From Planctomycetaceae bacterium (GTDB taxonomy: Bacteria > Planctomycetota > Planctomycetia > Pirellulales > Pirellulaceae), in NCBI GenBank assembly GCA_947463915.1, contig CANHVO010000032.1:1-32159 (forward strand): DNA of 32,159 bases, given 5' to 3'. Positions 1 through 7,137 of the stretch are shown one piece after another. Each line of letters begins with the position of its first letter. Within the stretch, counting starts at the first letter, position 1. Position numbers and translations under genes: made by a program. The notes under the pieces are model-generated. The model had not been told where the DNA came from, searched no databases, and worked only from the letters and a program-made list of their open reading frames with translations.

Positions 1-443
1 AGTTTCGATCTCCTTGATGCGTGATGAATCGGGCCACGGCGCTCCGCCTGCGATCCAGTCCTTAACCCATCGGACTTGCTCCGAATAAAGCTTGTCCGCT
101 TCTTTGGGTGGCATCGGCTGCCAATCGTCATGCGTTCGGAGGATCGCCTGGTAGATCGGGCTCTCGTCCGGCTTGCCTGCTATGAGAACCGGCTTTTTTT
201 GATCCCCCCCCGCAGCAACGCGGAGAGCGAACGCAAATCGAGCCCGCCTTGCATGTCCGACTCATCGTTCCCATGGCAGGCCATGCATTTTTCATTCAAC
301 AGCGGTTGAATACGGCGAACGAAGAGCGACTCCGCGTTCTCATCCGCGGCGTTCGCTGCGTTGGAGAACGCAATGATCGTCAATGCGAGGCAACAAGCAA
401 TGTCGATTAAAGGTCGTGCGATAGAACTCGTCGTTATACTCAT
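1..443 (-). pseudogene. PSCyt1-domain planctomycete cytochrome c protein, 5' part only, frameshifted
   Basis: The ATG at 443 opens a signal peptide (hydrophobic core LIDIACCLALTIIAF) followed by a mature start resembling planctomycete PSCyt1 domains: SLFVRRIQPLLNEKCMACHG contains the haem c motif CMACH. The frame ends at 180, but the neighbouring frame continues the same domain without a break down to position 1, with typical PSCyt1 wording (AGKPDESPIYQAI, MPPKEADKLYSEQ, WIAGGAPWPD). The switch falls in a run of eight C on the plus strand (204-211); one more base would restore an uninterrupted RGGDQKKP. The family normally continues with DUF1549 and DUF1553 to about 800-1100 residues, so most of the gene lies outside the window. 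It is either a recent pseudogene or a homopolymer sequencing error. It starts 18 nt after the sterol-desaturase remnant. Confidence 0.8.
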
Positions 444-461
444 TGCATTTCGGTTACTCTG

Positions 462-722
462 TCAGGGGGCTGCCTTTTTTGCGCGCCGGAAGTTCGATGC
501 AAATCGCTTCCACGGTTGGCCAAAATAGCCTTTTGGCATCGGCTCGCAGATCCCAAAGTTCTCTGGCCAGCGATCCTTGGGCATGTAATGCTTCCCAAAC
601 AGTATATCCCAAATGGGCAACAATCCGGAGACGTTTCTATCCCACGCTTCTGGCTCACGCGAATGATGCCAGCGGTGAAACACCGGAGTCGCAATCACGC
701 TTCGCAGTGGCCGACGGCTACG
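462..722 (-). pseudogene. Remnant of a sterol desaturase / fatty acid hydroxylase (C-terminal part)
   Basis: From about 722 down to the stop at 462 the frame reads RRPLRSVIATPVFHRWHHS and then continues with EAWDRNVSGLLPIWDILFG and YMPKDRWPENFGI. The HRWHH histidine box and the LLPIWDILFG segment are characteristic of the C-terminal part of the fatty acid hydroxylase/sterol desaturase superfamily, whose members are membrane di-iron enzymes of roughly 250-350 residues. Here only about 87 codons remain. An in-frame TAG at 723-725 precedes the homology, and the coiled-coil gene ends just upstream at 748, so the transmembrane segments and first two histidine boxes are absent. A GTG at 698 could start a 78-residue peptide, but a lone catalytic tail should not be functional. 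I treat it as a 5'-deleted pseudogene. Confidence 0.8.
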
Positions 723-747
723 CTAAGAATTGTCTTGTCGGTATCCA

Positions 748-1485
748 CTATCGTTTGTCTGCATTCTGCTTGAGCTCTCGAAGTTCGGCTCTCAAACGCT
801 CGTTCTCTTCTTTCAGCTTCGCGACAAGATCAGGCCGATCAGCTTCATGATGTTCCGAGTCTGCATGCATCTCAGCTGCTAACCGCAGTTTGGCCTCGTG
901 CAAGTCTTGCTCGATGTCTGCGGCCTTCTCCATCAGCTTGTGAGCCAGATCATGCTCCTCGGCGAACTTGAGGTGTTCGGCTGCAACTCGTAGATGATGC
1001 AAACGTTGCCCGACCCTTTCGAGCTTTTCTATTTGTGCTCGGAATTCAGGACGATGTTCGCTTCTCTCAGCGTGTTCAGCCTGGCTTTTATTGAGTGCTC
1101 GTTCGAGGTCGGCAATTTCGCCCCGAACTTTCATCAACTCCGACTCAGGAGCGCGCTCGGCTCGCATGATTCGTTCTTTGGTTAGCAAATCCTGCAGCCT
1201 GTCCTTGATTTGCAGTCTTTCTTTGTCGATGCCAAAACCAACTTGCTTTTTTGGCCTGCCGTTGGATTTCGCTTCGAGTCGCTCAGCCATTTCAAGCAGC
1301 TTTTGGGATTCCTTTTCAATCTCGTGGGCTTGATCCTTGTCCCCTTGCTCGGCCAAGTGCGAGGCTTTCGTCCGCATCGCTTTCGCCCGTTTCCGCAACT
1401 CGTCCGCATCAGAAGCAAGGAGTGCTCCACCGCTAATGAAAAGCAAGAGTCCAAAAATCACTTTCGAAAATGCTGTTACATTCAT
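748..1485 (-). CDS. Exported coiled-coil protein of unknown function
   Basis: This 245-residue protein begins with a signal peptide (MNVTAFSKVIFGLLLFISGGALLAS). Nearly all of the rest is charged, Ala/Leu/Glu/Lys-rich sequence with heptad-like spacing, suggesting two or three long helices: about 25-75, 85-175 and 178-245. The last segment (LVAKLKEENERLRAELRELK) is a classic leucine-zipper-like coil. No enzyme motif is visible. Such proteins are probably periplasmic, perhaps structural or oligomeric adaptors, but I do not recognise a characterised family. It sits 221 bp beyond the serine hydrolase gene, with its own candidate promoter in that gap, so it is probably a separate transcription unit. 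No strong Shine-Dalgarno is visible; the start was chosen because it begins the signal peptide. Confidence 0.8.
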   Translation of the reverse strand: MNVTAFSKVIFGLLLFISGGALLASDADELRKRAKAMRTKASHLAEQGDKDQAHEIEKESQKLLEMAERLEAKSNGRPKKQVGFGIDKERLQIKDRLQDLLTKERIMRAERAPESELMKVRGEIADLERALNKSQAEHAERSEHRPEFRAQIEKLERVGQRLHHLRVAAEHLKFAEEHDLAHKLMEKAADIEQDLHEAKLRLAAEMHADSEHHEADRPDLVAKLKEENERLRAELRELKQNADKR

Positions 1486-1597
1486 TCGCTTGTCTCTCTG
1501 TTCGATTTCTAAGGGGAGGGAATCAACACCAAGATGGGCTACGAAGTCGTCGAGTCCTCTTCATTGCTTCTGGGTTTGCACGCAGGTGCTGGCTGAC

Positions 1598-1603
1598 ATT
1601 ATA
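1598..1603 (-). promoter_or_regulatory. Candidate -10 element (TATAAT) for the coiled-coil gene
   Basis: On the minus strand the gap between the serine hydrolase and the coiled-coil gene contains a perfect TATAAT. The -35 position about 17 nt upstream is poor (TTTCAA or TTCAAA). It would give a 5' leader of about 105 nt before the ATG at 1485. A match to one consensus box in an AT-rich patch can be chance. Confidence 0.35.
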
Positions 1604-1639
1604 ACGTTCAAACGACACTTTTGAAAAAGGTCTTGGGAT

Positions 1640-1664
1640 GACGCCTGCTGCGTCGTCGGGCGTC
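1640..1664 (-). terminator. Candidate terminator hairpin after the serine hydrolase operon
   Basis: GACGCC and GGCGTC form a perfect 6-bp stem around a 13-nt loop, about 43 nt beyond the stop codon at 1707. On the minus strand a TTTTT run follows about 12 nt after the stem. The distance to the T run is longer than ideal, so this is only a possible rho-independent terminator. Its position at the end of a run of closely spaced genes and just before a candidate promoter fits an operon boundary. Confidence 0.35.
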
Positions 1665-1706
1665 CTAAGTCTTCCCAGTCGTTACATTGTGTCGGGATGG
1701 AGTCAT

Positions 1707-2759
1707 TCATTTGGTTCCTAATAACTTCTCCAGAAACACATTGTCGCTAAATTCGCGGCCTTCGCTGTCGCCCATACGGATGACAACCATTTCGAGAGAT
1801 GGAATGACATAGCACCGGTTCTTGCCTTTGCCCATGGCCGCCACAGTGTCAGCCGGTGGTTGGAAACTTCGTTTCCGACGCTCATCAAGGAGTCGTTTCA
1901 CTTTGGGAGCGATGTTCCGACCATTTGCGGCCTCGGTACTATCTTCATCGCCTCCGCCTAGAAGCCACCATGTCATGCCATACGAAGGTTGAGCCGTTGA
2001 TGGCTTAATGCATTCTGCGAGTATTGACGCAGGCACAATTTCGGTTTCATTCCAATTTCCCCCTAGTCGGACCAGCTCTCCGAACTTCACCCACTCGCGC
2101 GGTGTCAAAAAAGCACCCGCAGGCAAGTTGATATTGCCATCGAAATCCTTCCGCCAAAAGCCGACCTTCATTCTAATCGGATCGAGCACTCGTCGATGAA
2201 GATAAGCCTCGACCGACTCATGCTTGGGTTCAAGCTTGCGTCGCATCAGTTCGCCAAAGCATTGGAATGGAATTGGGCCATAGGAAAATTTCTTGCCGGG
2301 TTCTGCCGTTGCGTTTGCCATGGAAACGGCCCGTTTGTAGCTCGGCACTGTTCCATTGTCGCCGCCATCGATGCCGCTACTTAGGCTCAACAATTGGCGA
2401 ATCGTGACCCGCGACTTGCGTTTGTCTTCCTTCCATTCGGTGAGCGTATCGGCAACTTTTTCATCGAGTGTCAACAGTCCGTCGTGTACAGCGCATGCCG
2501 CCATCACACCGCAAAAGCTCTTCGTACCGCTGGCTAACAAGTGTGGTTTGTCAGCGGTCCAGCTCTCAGCGTAATCCTCAAAAACAACTTTTCCTTGAAC
2601 CATCACCAAAACCCCTGTCCCATTCTGCGAGTGAGAATAGGCGGCGGCAACTTTGCAGGCTTCAGTCGTTGTTGGAGATTGTGCGTGAGAAGTCCCGGGT
2701 GCGGTGAAGTAAATGGCTATCGTCAGGATGTTGACTACGAGATTATTAAATGCATGCAT
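1707..2759 (-). CDS. Exported serine hydrolase, beta-lactamase/class C-like
   Basis: This 350-residue protein has a signal peptide (about 1-26) and the layout of the beta-lactamase-related serine hydrolase family. It has a nucleophile motif SGTK (Ser77, Lys80), the block RVTIRQLLSLSSGIDGG around residue 120, a candidate catalytic Tyr160 in KKFSYGP, and a C-terminal strand CYVIPSLEMVVIRMGD. The third active-site motif is atypical (MGKGKN where HxG or KTG is common). Members include esterases, D-amino-acid peptidases and carboxypeptidases; the substrate cannot be told. The ATG at 2759 was chosen over one at 2813 because it begins the signal peptide and avoids overlapping the upstream esterase gene; it lies 19 nt beyond that gene. 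It is the last gene of the sigma-led run. Confidence 0.88.
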   Translation of the reverse strand: MHAFNNLVVNILTIAIYFTAPGTSHAQSPTTTEACKVAAAYSHSQNGTGVLVMVQGKVVFEDYAESWTADKPHLLASGTKSFCGVMAACAVHDGLLTLDEKVADTLTEWKEDKRKSRVTIRQLLSLSSGIDGGDNGTVPSYKRAVSMANATAEPGKKFSYGPIPFQCFGELMRRKLEPKHESVEAYLHRRVLDPIRMKVGFWRKDFDGNINLPAGAFLTPREWVKFGELVRLGGNWNETEIVPASILAECIKPSTAQPSYGMTWWLLGGGDEDSTEAANGRNIAPKVKRLLDERRKRSFQPPADTVAAMGKGKNRCYVIPSLEMVVIRMGDSEGREFSDNVFLEKLLGTK

Positions 2760-2778
2760 GGGATGTCGAAGAAGTTGC

Positions 2779-3750
2779 TTATTGAGTTGGCCGTAGGGTG
2801 TTCGGCTTAGCAACTTCGGGCTTGATGGTTACTTGCTCACCAAATGCCGAACGATAAAAATCCCAGTTGGAATCACCGAGCGCTATGAGTGTCTTCATCG
2901 GATTATGGTCCACGCCGGGTAATATAGTCCAAGTGTGTGGAATCTGTAGCTTTTCAAGATGATCATGAAAGTCACGATTGGGACCAAACGTTTCGTCCTT
3001 GTCACCGCAGACTTGTCGAACGAGCGAGCCCTTGATAATAGCCTCAGCATTTTGCTCAGCCAGTCGGCGAGGACTGACGCTCCTAAAATATTCTTGATCG
3101 CCCCCGTAAACTTGCTTCAAGACTTCTGCGGCTCGTTGTCTACCAGCTCGCGGGGCCTGGATGAGTTCGGCTTGCAATGGCCCTCCGCCCATGATGGACA
3201 CCGCTCGAAATAACTCAGTAAATTTGAATCCCAATCTAGCTGCTCCGTAACCTCCCATGCTGTAGCCATCGAGCAATCGCCCTTCGCGTGTTGCGATGGT
3301 GCGATACGTCCCATCGATATGTGGGACAAGTTCTTTGACGACAACGGTCTCCATCGGCACCGATCCGTCCTTCCAATCGACGTACATGCCTTCGACGAGT
3401 CCATTGACGAAGACGATAAAGCATGGCGGAGTCTTTCCTGCTTCGATAGCAGCATCAAAGTGAGCCGCGACTTTCGCTAATCCAGCAATTCCACCGCCCG
3501 ATCCATGCAGCCAATAGACAACCGAAAATCGTCTTTTGGGTTCGCGTTCGAATGCCGAAGGTGTGTAGATGTGGTAACTGACTTTGCCCTTGGCAGCAGT
3601 GCTTTCAAAAGTTTGAAACGACACTCGCGGAGCTTTTACTTCGGGCGTGACCCACGCATGCCGCGATTGGGATTCGACCTGCTGTGCCGTGGAAGAAGCC
3701 ACCATGTGCATTACCAGTAACAAGGTTAGTGCTCGAGTTGGGCAATTCAT
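2779..3750 (-). CDS. Exported esterase, esterase D / PF00756-like alpha/beta hydrolase
   Basis: This 323-residue protein has an N-terminal signal peptide (MNCPTRALTLLLVMHMVASS) and an alpha/beta-hydrolase domain. Visible motifs are the oxyanion-hole region VVYWLHGSGGG (about 77-87), the nucleophile elbow GYSMGG with Ser164, an acid candidate in CGDKDETFGP (Asp250 or Asp252) and the catalytic His282 in GVDHNP. This layout matches the putative esterase family that holds esterase D, tannase/feruloyl esterase-like and XynZ-type acetyl/feruloyl esterases, so it probably removes an acyl group from a sugar or small molecule in the periplasm. The start at 3750 lies 8 nt after the upstream esterase stop and opens the signal peptide; a longer frame to 3885 would overlap that gene and add no signal. 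Confidence 0.88.
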   Translation of the reverse strand: MNCPTRALTLLLVMHMVASSTAQQVESQSRHAWVTPEVKAPRVSFQTFESTAAKGKVSYHIYTPSAFEREPKRRFSVVYWLHGSGGGIAGLAKVAAHFDAAIEAGKTPPCFIVFVNGLVEGMYVDWKDGSVPMETVVVKELVPHIDGTYRTIATREGRLLDGYSMGGYGAARLGFKFTELFRAVSIMGGGPLQAELIQAPRAGRQRAAEVLKQVYGGDQEYFRSVSPRRLAEQNAEAIIKGSLVRQVCGDKDETFGPNRDFHDHLEKLQIPHTWTILPGVDHNPMKTLIALGDSNWDFYRSAFGEQVTIKPEVAKPNTLRPTQ

Positions 3751-3758
3751 GGCTTGTC

Positions 3759-4793
3759 TTATTGCTTCGTTGTTTTGAGAGGACGGCGAGGGTGCTTTTG
3801 GAAAAATTCCCACATCAAGTCGTTTGCTGAAATGTCCATGGTTGATTCGCCGAGGAGCGACACGATTGGTTTCTGCCCGGGCCACGTATGACCGCCGCCT
3901 TCGATTTCGATGAGTACGACTTCGCTATCCTCTTTGCCGCCTCTCCATGTTTTGCGGGTGACCTTCATTTTGTCATCTGCTTTGTCAGGCAGCCGCATGA
4001 TCTCAGGCTCGGTCTTGCAGCCGTTGGCTTTCACCCAGTTCTGAATGGTATGGTCGACGGATCTAAATGACGTAACCTTACTCCGGCCGAGGAATCCCTT
4101 TCCAAAGCCACCTTTGTATGGTGCGAATGCGTCTGCCGTTCCATGGAAATGAATGACCGGCACCGGGCGCTTGTTGTGGGGAGCTTCCATCATTAGCGGG
4201 CCACCGACCGGGGCGATGGCAGCGATGCGATCGGACAACTCCGAGGCCAAGTAATGTGCCATGATGCCGCCATTGGAGAGGCCTGTCGCGAAGACTCGAT
4301 CGGCATCGACGTTGGCTACCATAGCAAGATCATCGAGCAACTCGCGAGTGAAACCTACGTCGTCCACTTTGTTATCCATAGCGTAGCCGCAGCATTCGCC
4401 TCCGTTGAACGTGAGCAGTGTGTTGTCTAACTTGCCCGTGCCATAGGGATATATGACCAGGAAGCCCGCTTCGTCCGCTTTCGAGTTCATTTCGGTTAAC
4501 CGGATTATCCCCTCAGGGTTACTTCCGCCACCGTGAAAGACCAATATGACAGGCGTAGCATTGCTCGCGTCGTATTTCTTGGGGATATAGACGCGGTACC
4601 GTCGCTCAAGCTGACCGACATGCAATGTCCGCGTATGTTCGCCAGCATGGAGTTTACCGATGCCGCTCGTGTCGGTCCGCTTAGGTGAAGCATTGGCTTT
4701 TACTTTTTGCTGAGCATGTACGAACATCGTACCGGTCAGACAAATAAATGCTGCCATAGGAGCGAAAAACGAGACGATCTGTTTTCTGGCCAT
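3759..4793 (-). CDS. Exported PHB depolymerase/feruloyl esterase-like hydrolase (LpqC type)
   Basis: This 344-residue protein carries a signal peptide (cleavage probably near VHAQQ, residue 28) and a compact alpha/beta-hydrolase domain of the polyhydroxybutyrate depolymerase/LpqC group. Visible elements are VILVFHGGGSNPEG for the oxyanion hole, ATGLSNGGIMAH with nucleophile Ser173, HFHGTADAFAPY with Asp221, and GGGHTWPG with His302. The GGGHxWPG ending is characteristic of this group, which includes feruloyl and acetyl-xylan esterases (CE1-like) as well as polyester depolymerases. It is followed after 8 nt by another esterase gene, so the pair is probably co-transcribed. Which ester it cuts is unknown; hemicellulose or pectin acyl groups fit the neighbours. 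Confidence 0.9.
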   Translation of the reverse strand: MARKQIVSFFAPMAAFICLTGTMFVHAQQKVKANASPKRTDTSGIGKLHAGEHTRTLHVGQLERRYRVYIPKKYDASNATPVILVFHGGGSNPEGIIRLTEMNSKADEAGFLVIYPYGTGKLDNTLLTFNGGECCGYAMDNKVDDVGFTRELLDDLAMVANVDADRVFATGLSNGGIMAHYLASELSDRIAAIAPVGGPLMMEAPHNKRPVPVIHFHGTADAFAPYKGGFGKGFLGRSKVTSFRSVDHTIQNWVKANGCKTEPEIMRLPDKADDKMKVTRKTWRGGKEDSEVVLIEIEGGGHTWPGQKPIVSLLGESTMDISANDLMWEFFQKHPRRPLKTTKQ

Positions 4794-4857
4794 AAATTTA
4801 ATTCTGAAAAATTTAAAGAGACACGAGTTTTGAGGGGAACGTTAGAGTCGATTGTGG

Positions 4858-6138
4858 CTACTTTGCGGTTTTGGGTTTCATAGTGATGCCTTCGAGCACA
4901 GCGAGGATTGCGAAGCCGGGAGTCGGGGCTCCATTCTTTCCACTCGCATTGAGGTTGACATTTAACGCGTCTCGCCAAGATTTGTCTTCACCGATCCACA
5001 ACAGACCGCGCGCGAAGTTGTCGGTCCACGTACCGGTAAATCCCTGAGCAAGTGTTTCACCCGCCGCTTGATCCAATCCTCGCGTCACTGCGTCGAGAAG
5101 CGTCGGACGGAAAACATGATCGGCCGGAAGGACGTGCAGCAATTCGAGCAGCTCACGCATCAAGATGTTGTGATACACAGTGCAAGCATTGTGTGCGTCG
5201 AACCAACGCCCGCCGGCCAACTGACCGGGCAGCACTCCTACTTCGGCCTTCATCACTGCGGCGGCGAGATACTTTACCTTATCTGCGTCACGAGTGACTT
5301 CCGCCAGCCTTGCGAGCAATCCAACGCTGAATGCGTTGTAGTTCCAGTTCGAGACCAGCGGCCGAGTGGTCGCCCAATCGCCCGCTCTCCGTGCTGCGGC
5401 AAGATACCTTTCGTCTCGCGTTAACACCCAAGCACTGACAAGTGCTCGACCGCACAAGCCGTTGTCAAACTGCAAACCGCCATCGCTGAAGTCATCCGGA
5501 ATCCAGTCATTGACGACAATCTCAGGCTTATCCTTGATCGCACGCGCGACGATCTGCCCCACTTTATCGCGGGGATTCAACCCCGGACCAATGGGAAATG
5601 GGAAAACTCCGCTGGAATGTTGAAACTTGACGAGCCAGTCTGCACCTGCGCGGACTTGCTTGGTGAGTTCGTCGCGTTTTTCTGGAAAGAGCATGGCTGT
5701 TCGAGCCAGTCCATCGAGCGGGAAGGCCGCTTCGCGCAGACCTGCGTTCATCATGCGTGGATCTCCAGTTGGATTCTTTACCCATGGCAGCCCGCGCTGT
5801 CCGCGCTCTATTTCGCGCAACCACAACTCCTGCGCCTTTACCGATTCGAACGGCTCGGTCACGATTGGCGGATAGTGACGGGTAGCAGTCTCAGGATTCC
5901 CTGCCCATGGCCCAAGCACCGAGATGGCTTTCGCTACTGCGGCCCTCACAGCTACAGCGTCCTGAACTTCGAGTGCTCTTCGGCCTTCTTCCAACGCGGG
6001 CTTCGCAAGTTTTACCGTCTCGGCGGGTGGTCGCTCACCTGGCACCTGTGCGTGAACATCGGCCATGGACAGCATGCAGTAGAGCAAAGGCACGAGAATC
6101 AAAGTTGATTGTCGGAATTTACCGATTAGTCGCTTCAT
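4858..6138 (-). CDS. Exported alpha/alpha-toroid (six-hairpin) protein, possible glycoside-active enzyme
   Basis: This 426-residue protein has a signal peptide (about 1-30) and then a largely helical domain. Features are Trp-, Gly- and Asp-rich loops typical of six-hairpin glycosidase-like folds: AGADWLVKFQHSSGVFPF (165-182), DDFSDGGLQFDNGLCGRALV (215-233), AARRAGDWATT, VSNWNYNAFSVGLLARLAEV (262-281), FDAHNACTVYHNILMREL and TGTWTDNFARGLLWIG. I do not recognise a specific GH, PL or epimerase family, so catalytic residues are not assigned; the acidic loop at 211-220 is a candidate. The ATG at 6138 gives a 4-nt ATGA overlap with the upstream hydrolase, which indicates translational coupling; an ATG 12 nt further upstream is also in frame. 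A role in processing a polysaccharide backbone is inference from fold and neighbours. Confidence 0.8.
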   Translation of the reverse strand: MKRLIGKFRQSTLILVPLLYCMLSMADVHAQVPGERPPAETVKLAKPALEEGRRALEVQDAVAVRAAVAKAISVLGPWAGNPETATRHYPPIVTEPFESVKAQELWLREIERGQRGLPWVKNPTGDPRMMNAGLREAAFPLDGLARTAMLFPEKRDELTKQVRAGADWLVKFQHSSGVFPFPIGPGLNPRDKVGQIVARAIKDKPEIVVNDWIPDDFSDGGLQFDNGLCGRALVSAWVLTRDERYLAAARRAGDWATTRPLVSNWNYNAFSVGLLARLAEVTRDADKVKYLAAAVMKAEVGVLPGQLAGGRWFDAHNACTVYHNILMRELLELLHVLPADHVFRPTLLDAVTRGLDQAAGETLAQGFTGTWTDNFARGLLWIGEDKSWRDALNVNLNASGKNGAPTPGFAILAVLEGITMKPKTAK

Positions 6139-7103
6139 TTCTTTTGCCATTGGTCTTCCTTGTCGAGGACGCTTCGCACGGCGTCGCTATCGAGCCACTG
6201 TCGAGCATCTTTATCGTCGCGGAGATAAGCGTCCCAGAACGCCGTCGTGACTGCAAGCATCGCGCGATGATGATTCGGGTTCCGCCGCCCGGTATCGGCG
6301 GGCAGTGCACGCTCAGTGAACGCTGAGTGTTGGGCATTTTCGAGCACCAATTGGTACTTTGAGTTTGGCGATAGATCGGGGAAGACGACCAGCCGAGATT
6401 TACCATCGGCTCCGCTAATCGGATTGGAGTCATTCGTTCCTGTCAGCAGCATCCAAGGAATCTTCACGTTGCCAAAGGCCTGCTTCGTGTTGCCGTTTGC
6501 AGGTCCGCTTGGGCTCATGATCACGGCCGCTTGAATGCGGTCGTCCGTAAATCCCCTGCCCAGCGGATACGTTTGACCGCTGACCGCTTGCGTTGTCACT
6601 GCCCCGAAGGAATGCCCCGACATACCGACATGGCCCAGATCGAACCGACCTGCAAACGGATGCGAGCCGTCCTTCTTCCAAACTTCAAGTTGATCTAGAA
6701 CCACAGGCACATCCTGCACGCGAAGCAAGAAATCCTTAGGCCCCGCCGCTTTTGTCAACGCTGCCATACGTTGGGCGACCGGTTGGTCTTTCCATACGCT
6801 GTCATCGCTTCCCGGATGTTGTAAAAACACCGCCACATATCCGCGCTTAGCCCAGTGCTTTCCGAGAAACGCCGAGCCTTCTCTGTTACCGCCAAGTCCA
6901 TGACTAAAGAGCACTACTGGCGCGGCCGTCTTGTCCGCAGGCAGATAGACACGGATAGGAATTTCACGCGAGCGCTTCGAATCCTTGATAGCCAAATCCA
7001 CTTGCTCTACCTGGATAGAGGAGGTGAGTATTGGATCGTAATCCGTTCCTCGTCCAGTCTCCAACCAGAGAATCAACATTACCAACGCAAATGCTCGAGT
7101 CAT
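6135..7103 (-). CDS. Exported alpha/beta hydrolase, PAF-acetylhydrolase/dienelactone hydrolase-like
   Basis: This 322-residue protein starts with a short signal peptide and shows an alpha/beta-hydrolase core: VVLFSHGLGGNREG for the oxyanion region (64-76), GMSGHSFGAVT with nucleophile Ser165, GTNDSNP with Asp225, and NAQHSAF with His259. The insertion between the first strands and the GHSFG elbow resembles the platelet-activating-factor acetylhydrolase-like/dienelactone hydrolase group, whose members cut short acyl esters or lactones. A good Shine-Dalgarno (GAGGAG) precedes the ATG by 8 nt. The stop overlaps the start of the toroid gene by 4 nt, and the redoxin gene ends 34 nt upstream, so it is embedded in the operon. 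Confidence 0.9.
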   Translation of the reverse strand: MTRAFALVMLILWLETGRGTDYDPILTSSIQVEQVDLAIKDSKRSREIPIRVYLPADKTAAPVVLFSHGLGGNREGSAFLGKHWAKRGYVAVFLQHPGSDDSVWKDQPVAQRMAALTKAAGPKDFLLRVQDVPVVLDQLEVWKKDGSHPFAGRFDLGHVGMSGHSFGAVTTQAVSGQTYPLGRGFTDDRIQAAVIMSPSGPANGNTKQAFGNVKIPWMLLTGTNDSNPISGADGKSRLVVFPDLSPNSKYQLVLENAQHSAFTERALPADTGRRNPNHHRAMLAVTTAFWDAYLRDDKDARQWLDSDAVRSVLDKEDQWQKK

Positions 7104-7111
7104 GGTATCTT

Positions 7112-7117
7112 CTCCTC
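7112..7117 (-). promoter_or_regulatory. Ribosome binding site for the alpha/beta hydrolase
   Basis: GAGGAG lies 8 nt upstream of the ATG at 7103 on the minus strand. It is one of the few clear Shine-Dalgarno sites in the window and supports this start. Confidence 0.7.
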
Positions 7118-7137
7118 AATTCATCGATATCTCTTAA

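Noticed and set aside
443-850. 135-residue plus-strand frame
   Set aside because: It runs antisense to the desaturase remnant and the 3' end of the coiled-coil gene, and matches nothing I recognise.
3751-3885. Longer N-terminus for the esterase D-like gene
   Set aside because: It would overlap the upstream esterase gene by over 120 nt and displace the signal peptide.
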